Counted from the first letter of the stretch, positions 33,220 through 41,590 are shown. The stretch: DNA of 64,000 bases from CAYQJL01 sp964573295 (GCA_964573295.1 CAZNJE010000019.1:1-64000); one strand, 5' to 3'. Notes: a model not told the origin generated them from the sequence alone. Made by a program: numbers and translations.

Positions 33220-33968
33220 GCTCCTCTCAGCACGGGGCACCGGAGCCCGGGTCGCCACAGCGCCGAGCCGCGCAGCACGGGGCACCGGAGCCCGGGTCGC
33301 CACAGCGCCGAGCCGCGCAGCACGGGGCACCGGAGCCCGGGTCGCCGCAGCGCCGAGCCGCGCAGCGCAGGCCCCGGCGAAGCAAGCCGGCCAAGCGGTC
33401 GCGGCCATGGTGGATCCTGTGGGCGGCGGTACCCGTGCTGATCGTGCTGGGGTTCTGGTGGCTACGCTCGGGCGTGCCCGAGCAGTATTCCCCCGCACCG
33501 AGCACGACCGATCCGCTGGCGACCGAGCCACTCTTGACCTGTCACCTCTATCTCCCCGATGCGAAGGGAGATCTGGTTCGAGACACCTTCTACGTCCGGG
33601 CTCCGCATGATGCCGAATCGGCGGCCCGGATCGTGATCGATCAACTCGCGAAGCGCGGTGCCTCGGCGCCGGTTGTCGCCTGGCCGGCGCACACGACCCT
33701 GCTCGACCTGTTCGTTACGCCGGAGGGCATCGCCTACGTCAACTTCGCCGGCAGCCTGCGGCACCGGCTACCTGCCGGCGACCAGGCTGAGTGGCTCGTT
33801 GTAGCATCGCTCACACGCAGCCTCTGCGAGACCTTCTCTGTCATCCGCGGGGTGCGCCTGATGGTCGACGGGGAGACCGCCGGCCCCTTGCGTCGGGTGC
33901 TCGCGCTCGACCGCACCTACTGGCCGGCGTACTTCGCGCCGTCCGATCAAGAAGGGATCACCGACTAG
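33216..33968 (+). CDS. GerMN-domain membrane protein with repeated cytoplasmic leader
   Basis: 250 residues. ATG 33216 overlaps the upstream TGA (ATGA) and follows an AAAGGGAG SD. Residues 5-49 are three perfect or near-perfect 15-residue repeats (QHGAPEPGSPQRRAA) from a 45 bp array, then a basic stretch and a membrane helix (about 64-81). The rest is a GerMN (Spore_germ/LpqB-type) domain: CHLYLPDAKGDLV, APVVAWPAHTTLLDLFVTPEGIAYVNF, and EWLVVASLTRSLCETFSVIRGVRLMVDG. GerMN proteins are linked to cell-wall remodelling. The gerM-murI-rph-rdgB set is a recurring gene order, as in Bacillus. Confidence 0.82.
   Translation: MSSSQHGAPEPGSPQRRAAQHGAPEPGSPQRRAAQHGAPEPGSPQRRAAQRRPRRSKPAKRSRPWWILWAAVPVLIVLGFWWLRSGVPEQYSPAPSTTDPLATEPLLTCHLYLPDAKGDLVRDTFYVRAPHDAESAARIVIDQLAKRGASAPVVAWPAHTTLLDLFVTPEGIAYVNFAGSLRHRLPAGDQAEWLVVASLTRSLCETFSVIRGVRLMVDGETAGPLRRVLALDRTYWPAYFAPSDQEGITD
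33228..33362. repeat. 45 bp coding array, three copies
   Basis: Three nearly identical 45 bp units, in frame, encoding QHGAPEPGSPQRRAA in the cytoplasmic leader of the GerMN protein. Confidence 0.95.
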
Positions 33969-33989
33969 GGGATCATCGCCTAGCGAATC

Positions 33990-34086
33990 ACGGGCTACGG
34001 GGATCAGAAGCTACGGGGATCAGAAGCTACGGGGATCAGAAGCTATGGGGATCAGAAGCTACGGGGATCAGAAGCTATGGGATCAC
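33990..34086. repeat. 16 bp tandem array between gerMN and murI
   Basis: Six copies of ctacggggatcagaag with c/t variants. The unit is not a multiple of three. Confidence 0.92.
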
Positions 34087-34114
34087 GGGTTGTGAAATCG
34101 CGGATTGAAAGATC

Positions 34115-34957
34115 ATGACGATCGAGGCTCACCCAGAGCGCGACTGGCCCATCGGCGTCTTTGATTCCGGACTGGGAGGGCTTACCGTCGTACGCGCGAT
34201 CCGGCAGCAGTTGCCGGGCGAGGACATCCTCTACTTCGGCGATACCGCCCGTGTGCCGTACGGTACGAAGTCCCCTGAGACGGTGACCCGCTTCGCCCGC
34301 GAGTGCTTCACCTTCCTGGTGCGGCGCGGCATCAAGCTGTTGGTGGTGGCGTGCAATACGGCCAGCGCGATCGCGTTGCCGCAGCTGACGGCCAGTCTGC
34401 GCGTCCGCACGGTGGGCGTGATTCTCCCGGGGGTCGAGGCCGCGCTGCGCGTTACGCGCCGGCGACGGATAGGCGTCGTGGGCACGGAGGCGACGATCGG
34501 TAGCGGCGCCTACCACCAGGCCCTCACCGAGCGTGACGCCTCGCTCGAAGTGACGAGTCGCGCCTGCCCGTTCTTCGTGCCCCTGGCCGAGGAGGGCTGG
34601 GTTCTGGGCGAGGTGCCCGAATTGGTTGCGCGTCACTACCTCGAGCCGTTGGTTGAGGCAGGGATCGACACGCTCATCCTGGGCTGCACCCATTACCCGA
34701 TGCTAAAGACAGTACTGGGCCAGGTAGCCGGGCCCGAGATCACGCTGGTCGATTCCGCCGAAGAAACCGCCCTCGAGACGCGCCGCATGCTGAGTCAACT
34801 CGATATGAAGGCGACCCGGGATGCGGGAGGTGGCTGCGAGGTATTCGTCTCAGACGCCGCCCGCCGCTTTGCTGAGGTCGGCAGCGCGTTTCTGGGGGAG
34901 GAACTGCGGCGGATCACCACGGTGGACCAGGGCGATTTGCCTTGGTACGAGCGTTGA
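34115..34957 (+). CDS. murI: Glutamate racemase
   Basis: Makes D-glutamate for peptidoglycan precursors in the cytoplasm. 280 residues. Motifs: IGVFDSGLGGLTV, ILYFGDTARVPYGTKS, and the two catalytic cysteines in VACNTAS (Cys80) and GCTHYP (Cys191). The ATG at 34115 follows a repeat-filled leader with no strong SD. It lies between gerMN and rph. Confidence 0.95.
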   Translation: MTIEAHPERDWPIGVFDSGLGGLTVVRAIRQQLPGEDILYFGDTARVPYGTKSPETVTRFARECFTFLVRRGIKLLVVACNTASAIALPQLTASLRVRTVGVILPGVEAALRVTRRRRIGVVGTEATIGSGAYHQALTERDASLEVTSRACPFFVPLAEEGWVLGEVPELVARHYLEPLVEAGIDTLILGCTHYPMLKTVLGQVAGPEITLVDSAEETALETRRMLSQLDMKATRDAGGGCEVFVSDAARRFAEVGSAFLGEELRRITTVDQGDLPWYER

Positions 34958-35062
34958 TCGTAGGTTGATCGTAAGTTGATTGTAAGTTGATCGTAGGTTG
35001 ATCGTAGGTTGATCGTAGGTTGATCGTAAGTTGATCGTAAACCGATCGTAGGTTGATCGTAG
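34953..35062. repeat. 11 bp tandem array ending in the rph Shine-Dalgarno
   Basis: Ten copies of (g/a)gttgatcgta fill the spacer; the last copy runs directly into GGAGG and the rph start. 11 bp is close to one DNA helical turn and places every gatcg on about the same face. Confidence 0.93.
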
Positions 35063-35071
35063 GAGGAATGG

Positions 35072-35845
35072 ATGCCAGAGAGCCGCGTGAACCCGGATGG
35101 TCCGCGACACGATGGTCGGCGGCCGGAACAGATCCGCGCGGTCGAGATCGAGAGCCCTTTTCTGCGCCATGCCGAGGGATCGGCGTCGATCCGCATGGGC
35201 CACACCTGGGTCGTCTGTGCGGCGACCGTGGACGATCGCCAGCCGGGGTGGCTCAAAGGCACCTCGCGTGGGTGGGTGACCGCCGAGTACAGCATGCTAC
35301 CGCGTGCGGTGGGGGTTCGCCGGGGACGCGTGATGAGTTCGCGCAGCCTGGAGATCCAGCGACTGATCGGCCGCTCCCTTCGCACGATCGTGGACCTGCG
35401 TTTGTTGCCCCGGCACACGATCACCCTTGACTGCGATGTGATCGAGGCTGATGGAGGCACACGCGTGGCGGCCGTGACGGGGGCCTTCGTCGCGCTGTGC
35501 CAGGCCTGCCGATGGATGGCGAAGGAGGGCCGGATCCTGAAGTCCCCTGTCAAGGACCAGGTGGCCGGGCTCGGCATCGGCATCGTTGGTGGAGAGGTCT
35601 TCTGCGACCTCGACTACGAGGAAGACTCGGTGGCCGAGACCGATGCCAACCTCCTGATGACCGCTGCGGGGAAGGTCGTGGGCCTGCATGCGGCCGCCGA
35701 GCAGGAGCCGTTCGAGACAGCGATGCTGCACCGCATGATCGAGATCGCCCGGCCGGGCTTCGATGAGCTGTTCGCGGCGCAGCGCGTGGCGCTGGGCTTG
35801 CCGGCAGAAGAGCAGTTTTGTGCCGAAGCCTTGCTCGCACAGTAG
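35072..35845 (+). CDS. rph: RNase PH
   Basis: A phosphorolytic 3' exonuclease that trims tRNA 3' ends. 257 residues. Motifs: IESPFLRHAEGSASIRMGHTWVVCAATV, GWVTAEYSMLPR, LEIQRLIGRSLR, DCDVIEADGGTR and DLDYEEDSVAETDANLLMT, which carries the metal-binding aspartates. The usual RPDGR motif is RHDGR, and the GGRTQEIQRLIGR block is SSRSLEIQRLIGR, so the phosphate-site loop is slightly altered. SD GGAGG comes straight out of the 11 bp array. Confidence 0.93.
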   Translation: MPESRVNPDGPRHDGRRPEQIRAVEIESPFLRHAEGSASIRMGHTWVVCAATVDDRQPGWLKGTSRGWVTAEYSMLPRAVGVRRGRVMSSRSLEIQRLIGRSLRTIVDLRLLPRHTITLDCDVIEADGGTRVAAVTGAFVALCQACRWMAKEGRILKSPVKDQVAGLGIGIVGGEVFCDLDYEEDSVAETDANLLMTAAGKVVGLHAAAEQEPFETAMLHRMIEIARPGFDELFAAQRVALGLPAEEQFCAEALLAQ

Positions 35846-35856
35846 TCGTGCTGCAC

Positions 35857-36012
35857 AGGCGATCCAGGCGATCCAGGCGATCCAGGCCTATCCATTCCGC
35901 GCCATCCGACGCAATCGGCCCGTACGCCCGATCTTAGCCCCGGTCATGTCTGGGGCATTCCGGCCGCGGATAGGATTCCGGCCGCGGATAGGATTCCGGC
36001 CGCGGATGGCGT
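35857..36012. repeat. Two short arrays (9 bp and 18 bp) after rph
   Basis: First aggcgatcc repeated about four times (35855-35890), then ggattccggccgcggata repeated three times (35955-36012). Together they occupy half of the 373-base spacer 35846-36218; the remainder shows nothing recognisable. Confidence 0.8.
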
Positions 36013-36218
36013 CGCCGGATCCCACACTTGACGTTTCCTCGTCGGGCGCGCAAGCTAATGGTTGAGCTTGCCCGCCAAGCGATCGCCTGGAAGCGCGACC
36101 CGGCGAGCTTGATGATTCCCGCGATCGTGAGCCCGCAAGAGAATGCTGACGAGCGAGCATCAATCCCGTGAGCCCTGTCAGCCGTCCTCGTGTGACCCTG
36201 CCACCGAAGGAGGCGAGC

Positions 36219-38687
36219 ATGTGCATGTACCCTTCGCATTCCGAACGGCGTGATTCCAGGTCCAATCCTCAGTCTGATTCTCGGTCAGGACCTCGGTCTG
36301 ACGTCCAGCGAGGACCTCGGTCTGATTCTCGGCCAGAACCTCGGTCTGACTCTCTACCAAGTACCCCGCCGAATGCCCAGCGAGATCCTGGGTCTGCGGC
36401 CATGAGCAGTGTGAAGCCCGAAGTTGCCCTCGAGTTCCAGTTGGCTTATCTGACCGTGCTCACGTCGGAGGGGCTGAAGCCACTCAGCCGTTGGGAGCGG
36501 CGGTTGCGGGCCGGCGAGCGGCGGGTGATCGAGCGCCATGGGTTGACGGTCCTCGATGTGCCGCGTCGCACACGGATCGGAATCCGCCGCACGGAGAGCG
36601 TGATGTCGACCGATCCTGACTTGGTAGAGGCGTATCGGGCGCGCTTCGCGGATCGTCGACTTCAGGAAACGCCGGAGGTCGTTCGCGCACAGGGGCGCTT
36701 CTTCGGCTATCCGGATTGCTGCATCGAGGCCTTCATCCGGCATCCCTATGCCGCCAACGGTCTTCGCCGCGAGGATCAGTCGATCCTCTTCCACTGGGCC
36801 TGTCCCGACTGCGTCGCGACCGCACGCTTGCTCCCGGCCTACCGGCGCATCCACGACCGCTGTCTGGAGCTGGGCCTCGAGTTTGGTGTGGCGCGACGGC
36901 GGCTCGGTGTATCCCGCGGCAAGCCGCGTATCCTCTGGCCGAGATCCGGCCTCGCCGGGGATCCGCACCGCAGACAGGCGGCCGGATGCAACTCGGTGCG
37001 GGCGGCGTCATGCAGCTCGGTGCGGGCGGCGTCATCCAGCATGGCGCAAACGGCGGTGTCCATGGCACGGGATGCGGGCCGCGCGGCGGCCGCAGTGGCA
37101 TTCATCGCCGGTGCCGCAGGGCTGGCACGGGCGGAGGACCCTCACTGGCTGCCGATTGGCGACGACGCCGACCACGACTACCTTGCAGTTCCAGAGGAAA
37201 TCGTGATCGGGACCGACTGGAGCCTGAACGACTCCGATGGCAACCTCATCCTCGACGGCGTCCAGGTGGCTCAGTTGATCCGCGCGCTGATCGAGAACCC
37301 GCCGCCGAACGTTCTCGTGACCGACCATCCGGTCTACGGCATCGAGACCTGTTCGGTGTGCGGGGAGCAGGTCAACATGGGCTTTGTGGAGATCCATCAC
37401 AGCCTGCGTGATCTGACCTTGACCCTGCCCTACATCGCCTTGCACTACCTGGAGCACGGCGGGTTGTCGTATCAGGGAAGCGTCCACTCGGGTCGGCCCG
37501 ACCTGCAGGCGCTCAAGGCCATCCTCTTCCCGTGCGAGTGCGGCCACCTGGTGGCGCCGGCCGGCGCGGATCCGGACGAGGACGGTCTGCTCAGCGAAGA
37601 GGAGCCGCTGCTCGAGACCGATCCGGACGATCCCGACACCGACGGCGATTCTCTCGAGGACGGACCCCAGACGGCGGAGCGTTTGCGAGCCCTGCTGAGC
37701 CAGATCCCGCGTGAACCGCATCCCGACCAGCCCTACCTGCTCGAGCACTGGATGGATGGGGTTGAGCAGTGCGAGATCTGCGGAGCCTGGGCAAACATGG
37801 GTGCCGCCGAGATCGTCAATCCCACCGAGGGCCTCTCGCTCATGGCGCCCTTCGTCAGTCTGCACTGCCTCGGACAGGGCAGTTTCGTCTACGACGGCAC
37901 CGAGAACCACGGGCGGTTGCTGCCGGTGGTCCTTCAGACGGTGCTGCGCGGTGATGGCACGGCCCACTGGCTCCCGGTGGAGGGCGATACCGACGGCGAC
38001 GGACTGACCGACGAGGAGGAGGCATACTTCGGCTTCGACCACGAGGACCCCGACGAGAACCTCGACGGCGTGCCGGATGGCCGGTTCGTGGCGACCAATC
38101 TGGCCGGGCGGATCGCCGAGTTGCCCGAAGCTCCTCTCCCGGATGAGACCTACGTGACGCACCACCCGGCCTACGGTTTCTACAATTGCGTCACCTGCGG
38201 CGTTCTCATCAACATGGGCTTCCTGACGATTACCGATCCGGTCGCCGGTACGAGCGTGGATGTGTCCTACTACAACCAGCACTTCCTCGAGCACGGCAGC
38301 TTCTCCACCGACCGGGGCGACATCTACCCTCGTCAGGATCCGTGCGCGTTGGCCGAGATCCTGGACTACGCGAGCGGGACCGAATCCCCCGCGGCGGCCG
38401 AGCCGGGCCTCCGCCTGTGGAACGCGCCCAATCCGGTCCCGGCAGGGACAGGCACAACGATCGTCCTGGCGCTACCCCATGAGGCCGGGCCGATCGAGGT
38501 AGCCATCTTCGACGCCACGGGACGACAGGTACGCGAGCTCTACACCGGGCCATCGCGCACCGGCGCGTTGCATCTCGGTTGGGATGGGCGTGACGCGGGC
38601 GGGGCATCGGTGCCGGGCGGCGTGTATTTGTGTCGCGTGCAATGTGGTTCGCTGACCCTCACGCGGAAGCTGCTTCTGGCGGAATAG
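36219..38687 (+). CDS. DUF483-like domain fused to an exported triple CxxCG/NMG/LHxLEHG repeat protein
   Basis: 822 residues from ATG 36219 (SD AAGGAGG). In order: a repeat-rich leader (RSGPRSD-type units, to about residue 45); a cytoplasmic-looking domain with GYPDCCIEAF and HWACPDCVATARLLP (about 160-215) resembling DUF483; a 24 bp array (SVRAASCS units); a signal-peptide-like segment (AGRAAAAVAFIAGAAGLARA) near residue 286-305; then three modules, each with CxxCG, NMG and a histidine motif (LHYLEHGG, LHCLGQGS, QHFLEHGS), separated by Asp-rich thrombospondin-3-like calcium loops (DTDGDGLTDEEE). It ends in a FlgD-like domain (WNAPNPVPAGTGTT, GGVYLCRVQ). Either one membrane-spanning fusion or two genes, the second starting at ATG 37041. 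Lies between rph and rdgB. Confidence 0.65.
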   Translation: MCMYPSHSERRDSRSNPQSDSRSGPRSDVQRGPRSDSRPEPRSDSLPSTPPNAQRDPGSAAMSSVKPEVALEFQLAYLTVLTSEGLKPLSRWERRLRAGERRVIERHGLTVLDVPRRTRIGIRRTESVMSTDPDLVEAYRARFADRRLQETPEVVRAQGRFFGYPDCCIEAFIRHPYAANGLRREDQSILFHWACPDCVATARLLPAYRRIHDRCLELGLEFGVARRRLGVSRGKPRILWPRSGLAGDPHRRQAAGCNSVRAASCSSVRAASSSMAQTAVSMARDAGRAAAAVAFIAGAAGLARAEDPHWLPIGDDADHDYLAVPEEIVIGTDWSLNDSDGNLILDGVQVAQLIRALIENPPPNVLVTDHPVYGIETCSVCGEQVNMGFVEIHHSLRDLTLTLPYIALHYLEHGGLSYQGSVHSGRPDLQALKAILFPCECGHLVAPAGADPDEDGLLSEEEPLLETDPDDPDTDGDSLEDGPQTAERLRALLSQIPREPHPDQPYLLEHWMDGVEQCEICGAWANMGAAEIVNPTEGLSLMAPFVSLHCLGQGSFVYDGTENHGRLLPVVLQTVLRGDGTAHWLPVEGDTDGDGLTDEEEAYFGFDHEDPDENLDGVPDGRFVATNLAGRIAELPEAPLPDETYVTHHPAYGFYNCVTCGVLINMGFLTITDPVAGTSVDVSYYNQHFLEHGSFSTDRGDIYPRQDPCALAEILDYASGTESPAAAEPGLRLWNAPNPVPAGTGTTIVLALPHEAGPIEVAIFDATGRQVRELYTGPSRTGALHLGWDGRDAGGASVPGGVYLCRVQCGSLTLTRKLLLAE
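36237..36360. repeat. Degenerate 15/30 bp coding repeats
   Basis: Cctcggtctgattctcggtc-like units encoding SDSR/GPRSD, in the leader of the fusion protein. Confidence 0.75.
36987..37043. repeat. 24 bp coding array joining the two halves of the fusion
   Basis: Two and a half copies of gcgggcggcgtcatgcagctcggt immediately before the internal signal-like segment and ATG 37041. Confidence 0.8.
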
Positions 38688-38755
38688 CGCCGAAGTGGTA
38701 TACTCGAGCCGGGGCAGACGCAACGCTGGGTGGCTGCTGTTTGGGAGGTGCCGCC

Positions 38756-40489
38756 GTGGGACGAGACTATCCTCATCATCCTCATTCTCATCACTCGCAT
38801 CATTCTCATCACTCGCATCATTCTCATCACTTTCATCATTCTCATGATCCGGTCGGGCGCTCCTGGCCGGTCGGGCGGTCCCAGCCGTTCGGGCGGTCCC
38901 AACCGGTCGGGCGGTCCCAACCGGTCGGGCGGTCCCAACCGGTCGGGCGGTCCCAACCGGTCGGGCGGTCCCAACCGCTCGGGCATTCCCAGCCGTTCGG
39001 GCGACCCCGGCTGTCCATGGCGAATCGGTGTCTTCTCGAAAGCCTCGTGCTCCTAGCGCGCCGCTTGTTGGGCCCTGCTCACGCGGAGCGCCCGCCTGTC
39101 ATGTGCTTGCTGGCGATGCTCTTGCTCATGCCCCTGGCGGCACTGACGGCACTGACGGCACTGACGGCACTGGCGGCGCTGCCGGCCTCAGCCGACGGCT
39201 GGCACATCGTTCCGATCGAGACGCAGGGCTCGACGGGCGAGTATACGTCGATCGCGATGGATCAGGATGACCACCCGCACATCGCCTACTACAACAACAC
39301 CGAAGGCGGCCTGAAGCATGCATGGTTCGACGGTGTGGATTGGCAGATCGAGATGGTCGATGCCGGAGACAATGTCGGTTGGTGGACCTCGATCGCCATC
39401 GACAGCAATGGCCATCCCCACATTTCCTACTACGATTTCCCTAGCTCTGCACTCAAGTACGCGCGCCACGACGGCGCTGCCTGGCACATCCAGTTCCTGG
39501 ACTCGGCCGGCTACGTGGGGGACTACACCTCGGTCGCGCTCGACAGTCAGGATCGGCCCCACATCTCCTACCGCTACTACGTCACCTACGGCGACAGCGA
39601 CCTGAAGTACGCCCGCTTCGACGGAAATAGCTGGCATCTCGAGTTGGTTGATACGGCCGGCGAAGTGGGCGCGTGGAGTTCAATCGAGATCGACGGTGAA
39701 GACCGTCCCCACATTGCCTACTATGACGCCATCGGCAGCGATCTGAAGTACGCCCGCTTCGACGGTGCCCAGTGGCAGATCGAGACCATCGATGCGCAAG
39801 GGGAGACCGGCCTCTGGCTGTCGCTGGACCTGGACAGCCTGGATGAGCCTCACCTGTCCTACTGCTACTACAGCGCCTACGATCTCAAGTACGCGCACTT
39901 CGATGGCGCCCAGTGGCAGATCGAGACGGTCAATGCCGCCGGGCAGGTTGGCTGGTACAGCTCCATCGCCGTCGACGGCGCCGACCGTCCGCATATTGCC
40001 TGCTGGGACATGGCCGGCAACGATCTCGACTACGCTCACTGGGACGGCCAGGCCTGGCAGTACGAGACGGTCCATTCCCAATACGATGTGGGCAACTGGG
40101 CATCGATCGCCGTCGACAGCCACAATCAGCCGCACATCGCCTACGAGTACAACTATTTCGGGGATCTCTACTACGCCTGGTATGAGGCCAGTGCCGGCGT
40201 GTGGGTCGGGCCGGAGGGTCCCGCGCCCACCAGCGATGTGATCCGTCGGCACGCGGCGTATCCGAACCCGGCGCGACCGTCCTGCACGATTGGCTTTGCG
40301 CTCGCGGCCGAGTCGGCGGTGCGTCTGGCCGTCTTCGACCTCCTGGGCCGCTGCGTGAGGGTGCCCGTCGAGGCGACCATCGGCGCCGGCGATCACACCG
40401 TGGTCATCGAGCGTCTCACACCGGGCGTCTACTTCTACGAGCTCGAGGCCGGTTCCGCTGCGCGCTCGGGCCGAATCGTGGTCGAGTAG
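38756..40489 (+). CDS. Exported seven-repeat beta-propeller protein with His-rich leader and FlgD-like domain
   Basis: 577 residues if translation starts at GTG 38756, which has SD GGGAGG 7 bases upstream; ATG 39017 or 39101 would give a conventional signal peptide. The long version begins with a histidine run (HSHHSHHSHHSHHFHH), then VGRSQP hexapeptide repeats, then a signal core with ALTALTALTAL. The mature part has seven repeats of about 47 residues of the form WQIETVD..G.VG.W.SIA.D...RPHIAYYD...DLKYARFDG, most simply a seven-bladed propeller. The end (AYPNPARPSCTIGFAL, LAVFDLLGRCVRV, GVYFYELEAG) is FlgD-like. Likely cell-surface; substrate unknown. Confidence 0.78.
   Translation: MGRDYPHHPHSHHSHHSHHSHHSHHFHHSHDPVGRSWPVGRSQPFGRSQPVGRSQPVGRSQPVGRSQPVGRSQPLGHSQPFGRPRLSMANRCLLESLVLLARRLLGPAHAERPPVMCLLAMLLLMPLAALTALTALTALAALPASADGWHIVPIETQGSTGEYTSIAMDQDDHPHIAYYNNTEGGLKHAWFDGVDWQIEMVDAGDNVGWWTSIAIDSNGHPHISYYDFPSSALKYARHDGAAWHIQFLDSAGYVGDYTSVALDSQDRPHISYRYYVTYGDSDLKYARFDGNSWHLELVDTAGEVGAWSSIEIDGEDRPHIAYYDAIGSDLKYARFDGAQWQIETIDAQGETGLWLSLDLDSLDEPHLSYCYYSAYDLKYAHFDGAQWQIETVNAAGQVGWYSSIAVDGADRPHIACWDMAGNDLDYAHWDGQAWQYETVHSQYDVGNWASIAVDSHNQPHIAYEYNYFGDLYYAWYEASAGVWVGPEGPAPTSDVIRRHAAYPNPARPSCTIGFALAAESAVRLAVFDLLGRCVRVPVEATIGAGDHTVVIERLTPGVYFYELEAGSAARSGRIVVE
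38771..39000. repeat. Two adjacent 18 bp coding arrays in a leader
   Basis: 38771-38850: cattctcatcactcgcat units (His/Ser). 38870-39000: seven copies of gtcgggcggtcccaaccg (VGRSQP). Both stay in frame with the propeller gene. Confidence 0.9.
39138..39182. repeat. 9 bp array (ctgacggca) in a signal-peptide core
   Basis: About four copies, encoding ALT, in the hydrophobic region of the propeller protein's signal peptide. Confidence 0.85.
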
Positions 40490-40520
40490 AATCACAGACT
40501 CACACGGAGGTGCTACCCAG

Positions 40521-41144
40521 ATGCGACTCGTCTTTGCGAGCCACAATCTTGACAAGATCCGTGAGCTGGCCCATGCACTCGAAGATCTTCCCGTCGAGGT
40601 CGTCAGCGCGGGGGAGTACCCCGGTAGCGAACCGGTCGAGGAGAACGGGGAGACGCTGGAGGAGAACGCGCTCCTCAAGGCCCGTGCGGTGCACGAGGCC
40701 ACCGGCGAGCTGTGCGTGGCTGACGACACGGGTCTCGAGGTGGATGCTCTGGGAGGGGAGCCCGGGGTTCACAGCGCCCGCTACGCCGGCCCCGAGCAGA
40801 GCTACCACAAGAATCTGGAGAAGCTCCTTGCCGAGATGAAGGAGGTGCCCGCCGGCTCCCGGGCCGCGCGTTTTCGCACTGCGGTGGCCATCGTCTTTCC
40901 GGATGGTAGTGAACTGCTCCTCGCGGGCGCCTGCGAGGGAGAGATCCTGTCCGAGCCGCGTGGCGAGAGCGGTTTCGGCTACGATCCGGTCTTCTACCTG
41001 CCCGAGAAGGACAAGACGTTTGCAGAGATGACCCTGGTCGAGAAGCAGGCCTTGAGCCACCGCGGGCGCGCCATGCGCAAAGCGCGCCGGATGCTGGCCG
41101 CCTACCTGGAGGCGCCTGCCGGTGCCCGGCCTGGCTCTCCATGA
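40521..41144 (+). CDS. rdgB: XTP/dITP diphosphatase (RdgB/HAM1)
   Basis: Removes non-canonical purine triphosphates. 207 residues. Motifs: VFASHNLDKIRELAHAL, TLEENALLKARAV, VADDTGLEVDALGGEPGVHSARYAG, GFGYDPVFYLPEKDKTFAEM and LSHRGRAMRKARRML. SD GGAGG about 8 bases before ATG. rdgB normally follows rph directly; here two large exported-protein genes intervene. Confidence 0.95.
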   Translation: MRLVFASHNLDKIRELAHALEDLPVEVVSAGEYPGSEPVEENGETLEENALLKARAVHEATGELCVADDTGLEVDALGGEPGVHSARYAGPEQSYHKNLEKLLAEMKEVPAGSRAARFRTAVAIVFPDGSELLLAGACEGEILSEPRGESGFGYDPVFYLPEKDKTFAEMTLVEKQALSHRGRAMRKARRMLAAYLEAPAGARPGSP

Positions 41145-41348
41145 CGGCGGTGCGCCGCTCGGCTCGGGCCATGAAACTTCCTCGCGCACGGCGGGCGGCG
41201 CGCCGGTGTCGTGCGACGGATCTCCGACCGTTCTCGCGTCGTTTCCCGCCCGCGGGGGGGCGGCTGGCTGGATTGGCCTGATGTGATCGCTCTAGATGAT
41301 TTCCGAATAGGCACTTCCGGCGGCTGGGCTGCCGGGCGGCGGATTTGG

Positions 41349-41525
41349 ACCTTGCCGTGTGCCGGGTTGCCCAAAACCCTGAAACCCCCCGCTAACGTTC
41401 GTGTATGTAGAGGCGGTTGCTCTGACTATGGGCGGTGAACAAACCCATAGGACCTCTCAAAGGGAACGTTTGCAGAAAGGCACAAGACCCTGACATCACC
41501 TGGGCCCCCGGAACGGGGCCGCGGT
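41349..41525 (+). ncRNA. 6S-like structured RNA candidate
   Basis: A rod with a central bubble can be folded by eye. Closing stem: ccgt 41355-58 with acgg 41513-16, ccggg 41362-66 with cccgg 41507-11, ccc 41370-72 with ggg 41502-04. The bubble has aaaaccctgaaa on one side and aagaccctgaca on the other. Apical arm: aacgttc 41394-400 with gaacgtt 41464-70, agagg 41409-13 with cctct 41453-57, and ctatggg 41426-32 with cccatag 41444-50. This is the architecture of 6S RNA, the RNA polymerase decoy. A terminator follows. It could be another regulatory RNA or a fusA leader. Confidence 0.45.
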
Positions 41526-41535
41526 ACCCTGAGGT

Positions 41536-41573
41536 CGGGGACTCGGCGGATAGGATGCGCCGGGTCCCCGTTT
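41536..41573 (+). terminator. Intrinsic terminator candidate after the structured RNA
   Basis: cggggac plus cggcg pair with cgccg plus gtccccg around a short loop, followed by a short TTT. The stem is strong but the T-tract is weak. Confidence 0.6.
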
Positions 41574-41590
41574 CCGTATCCGCCTAGCAC

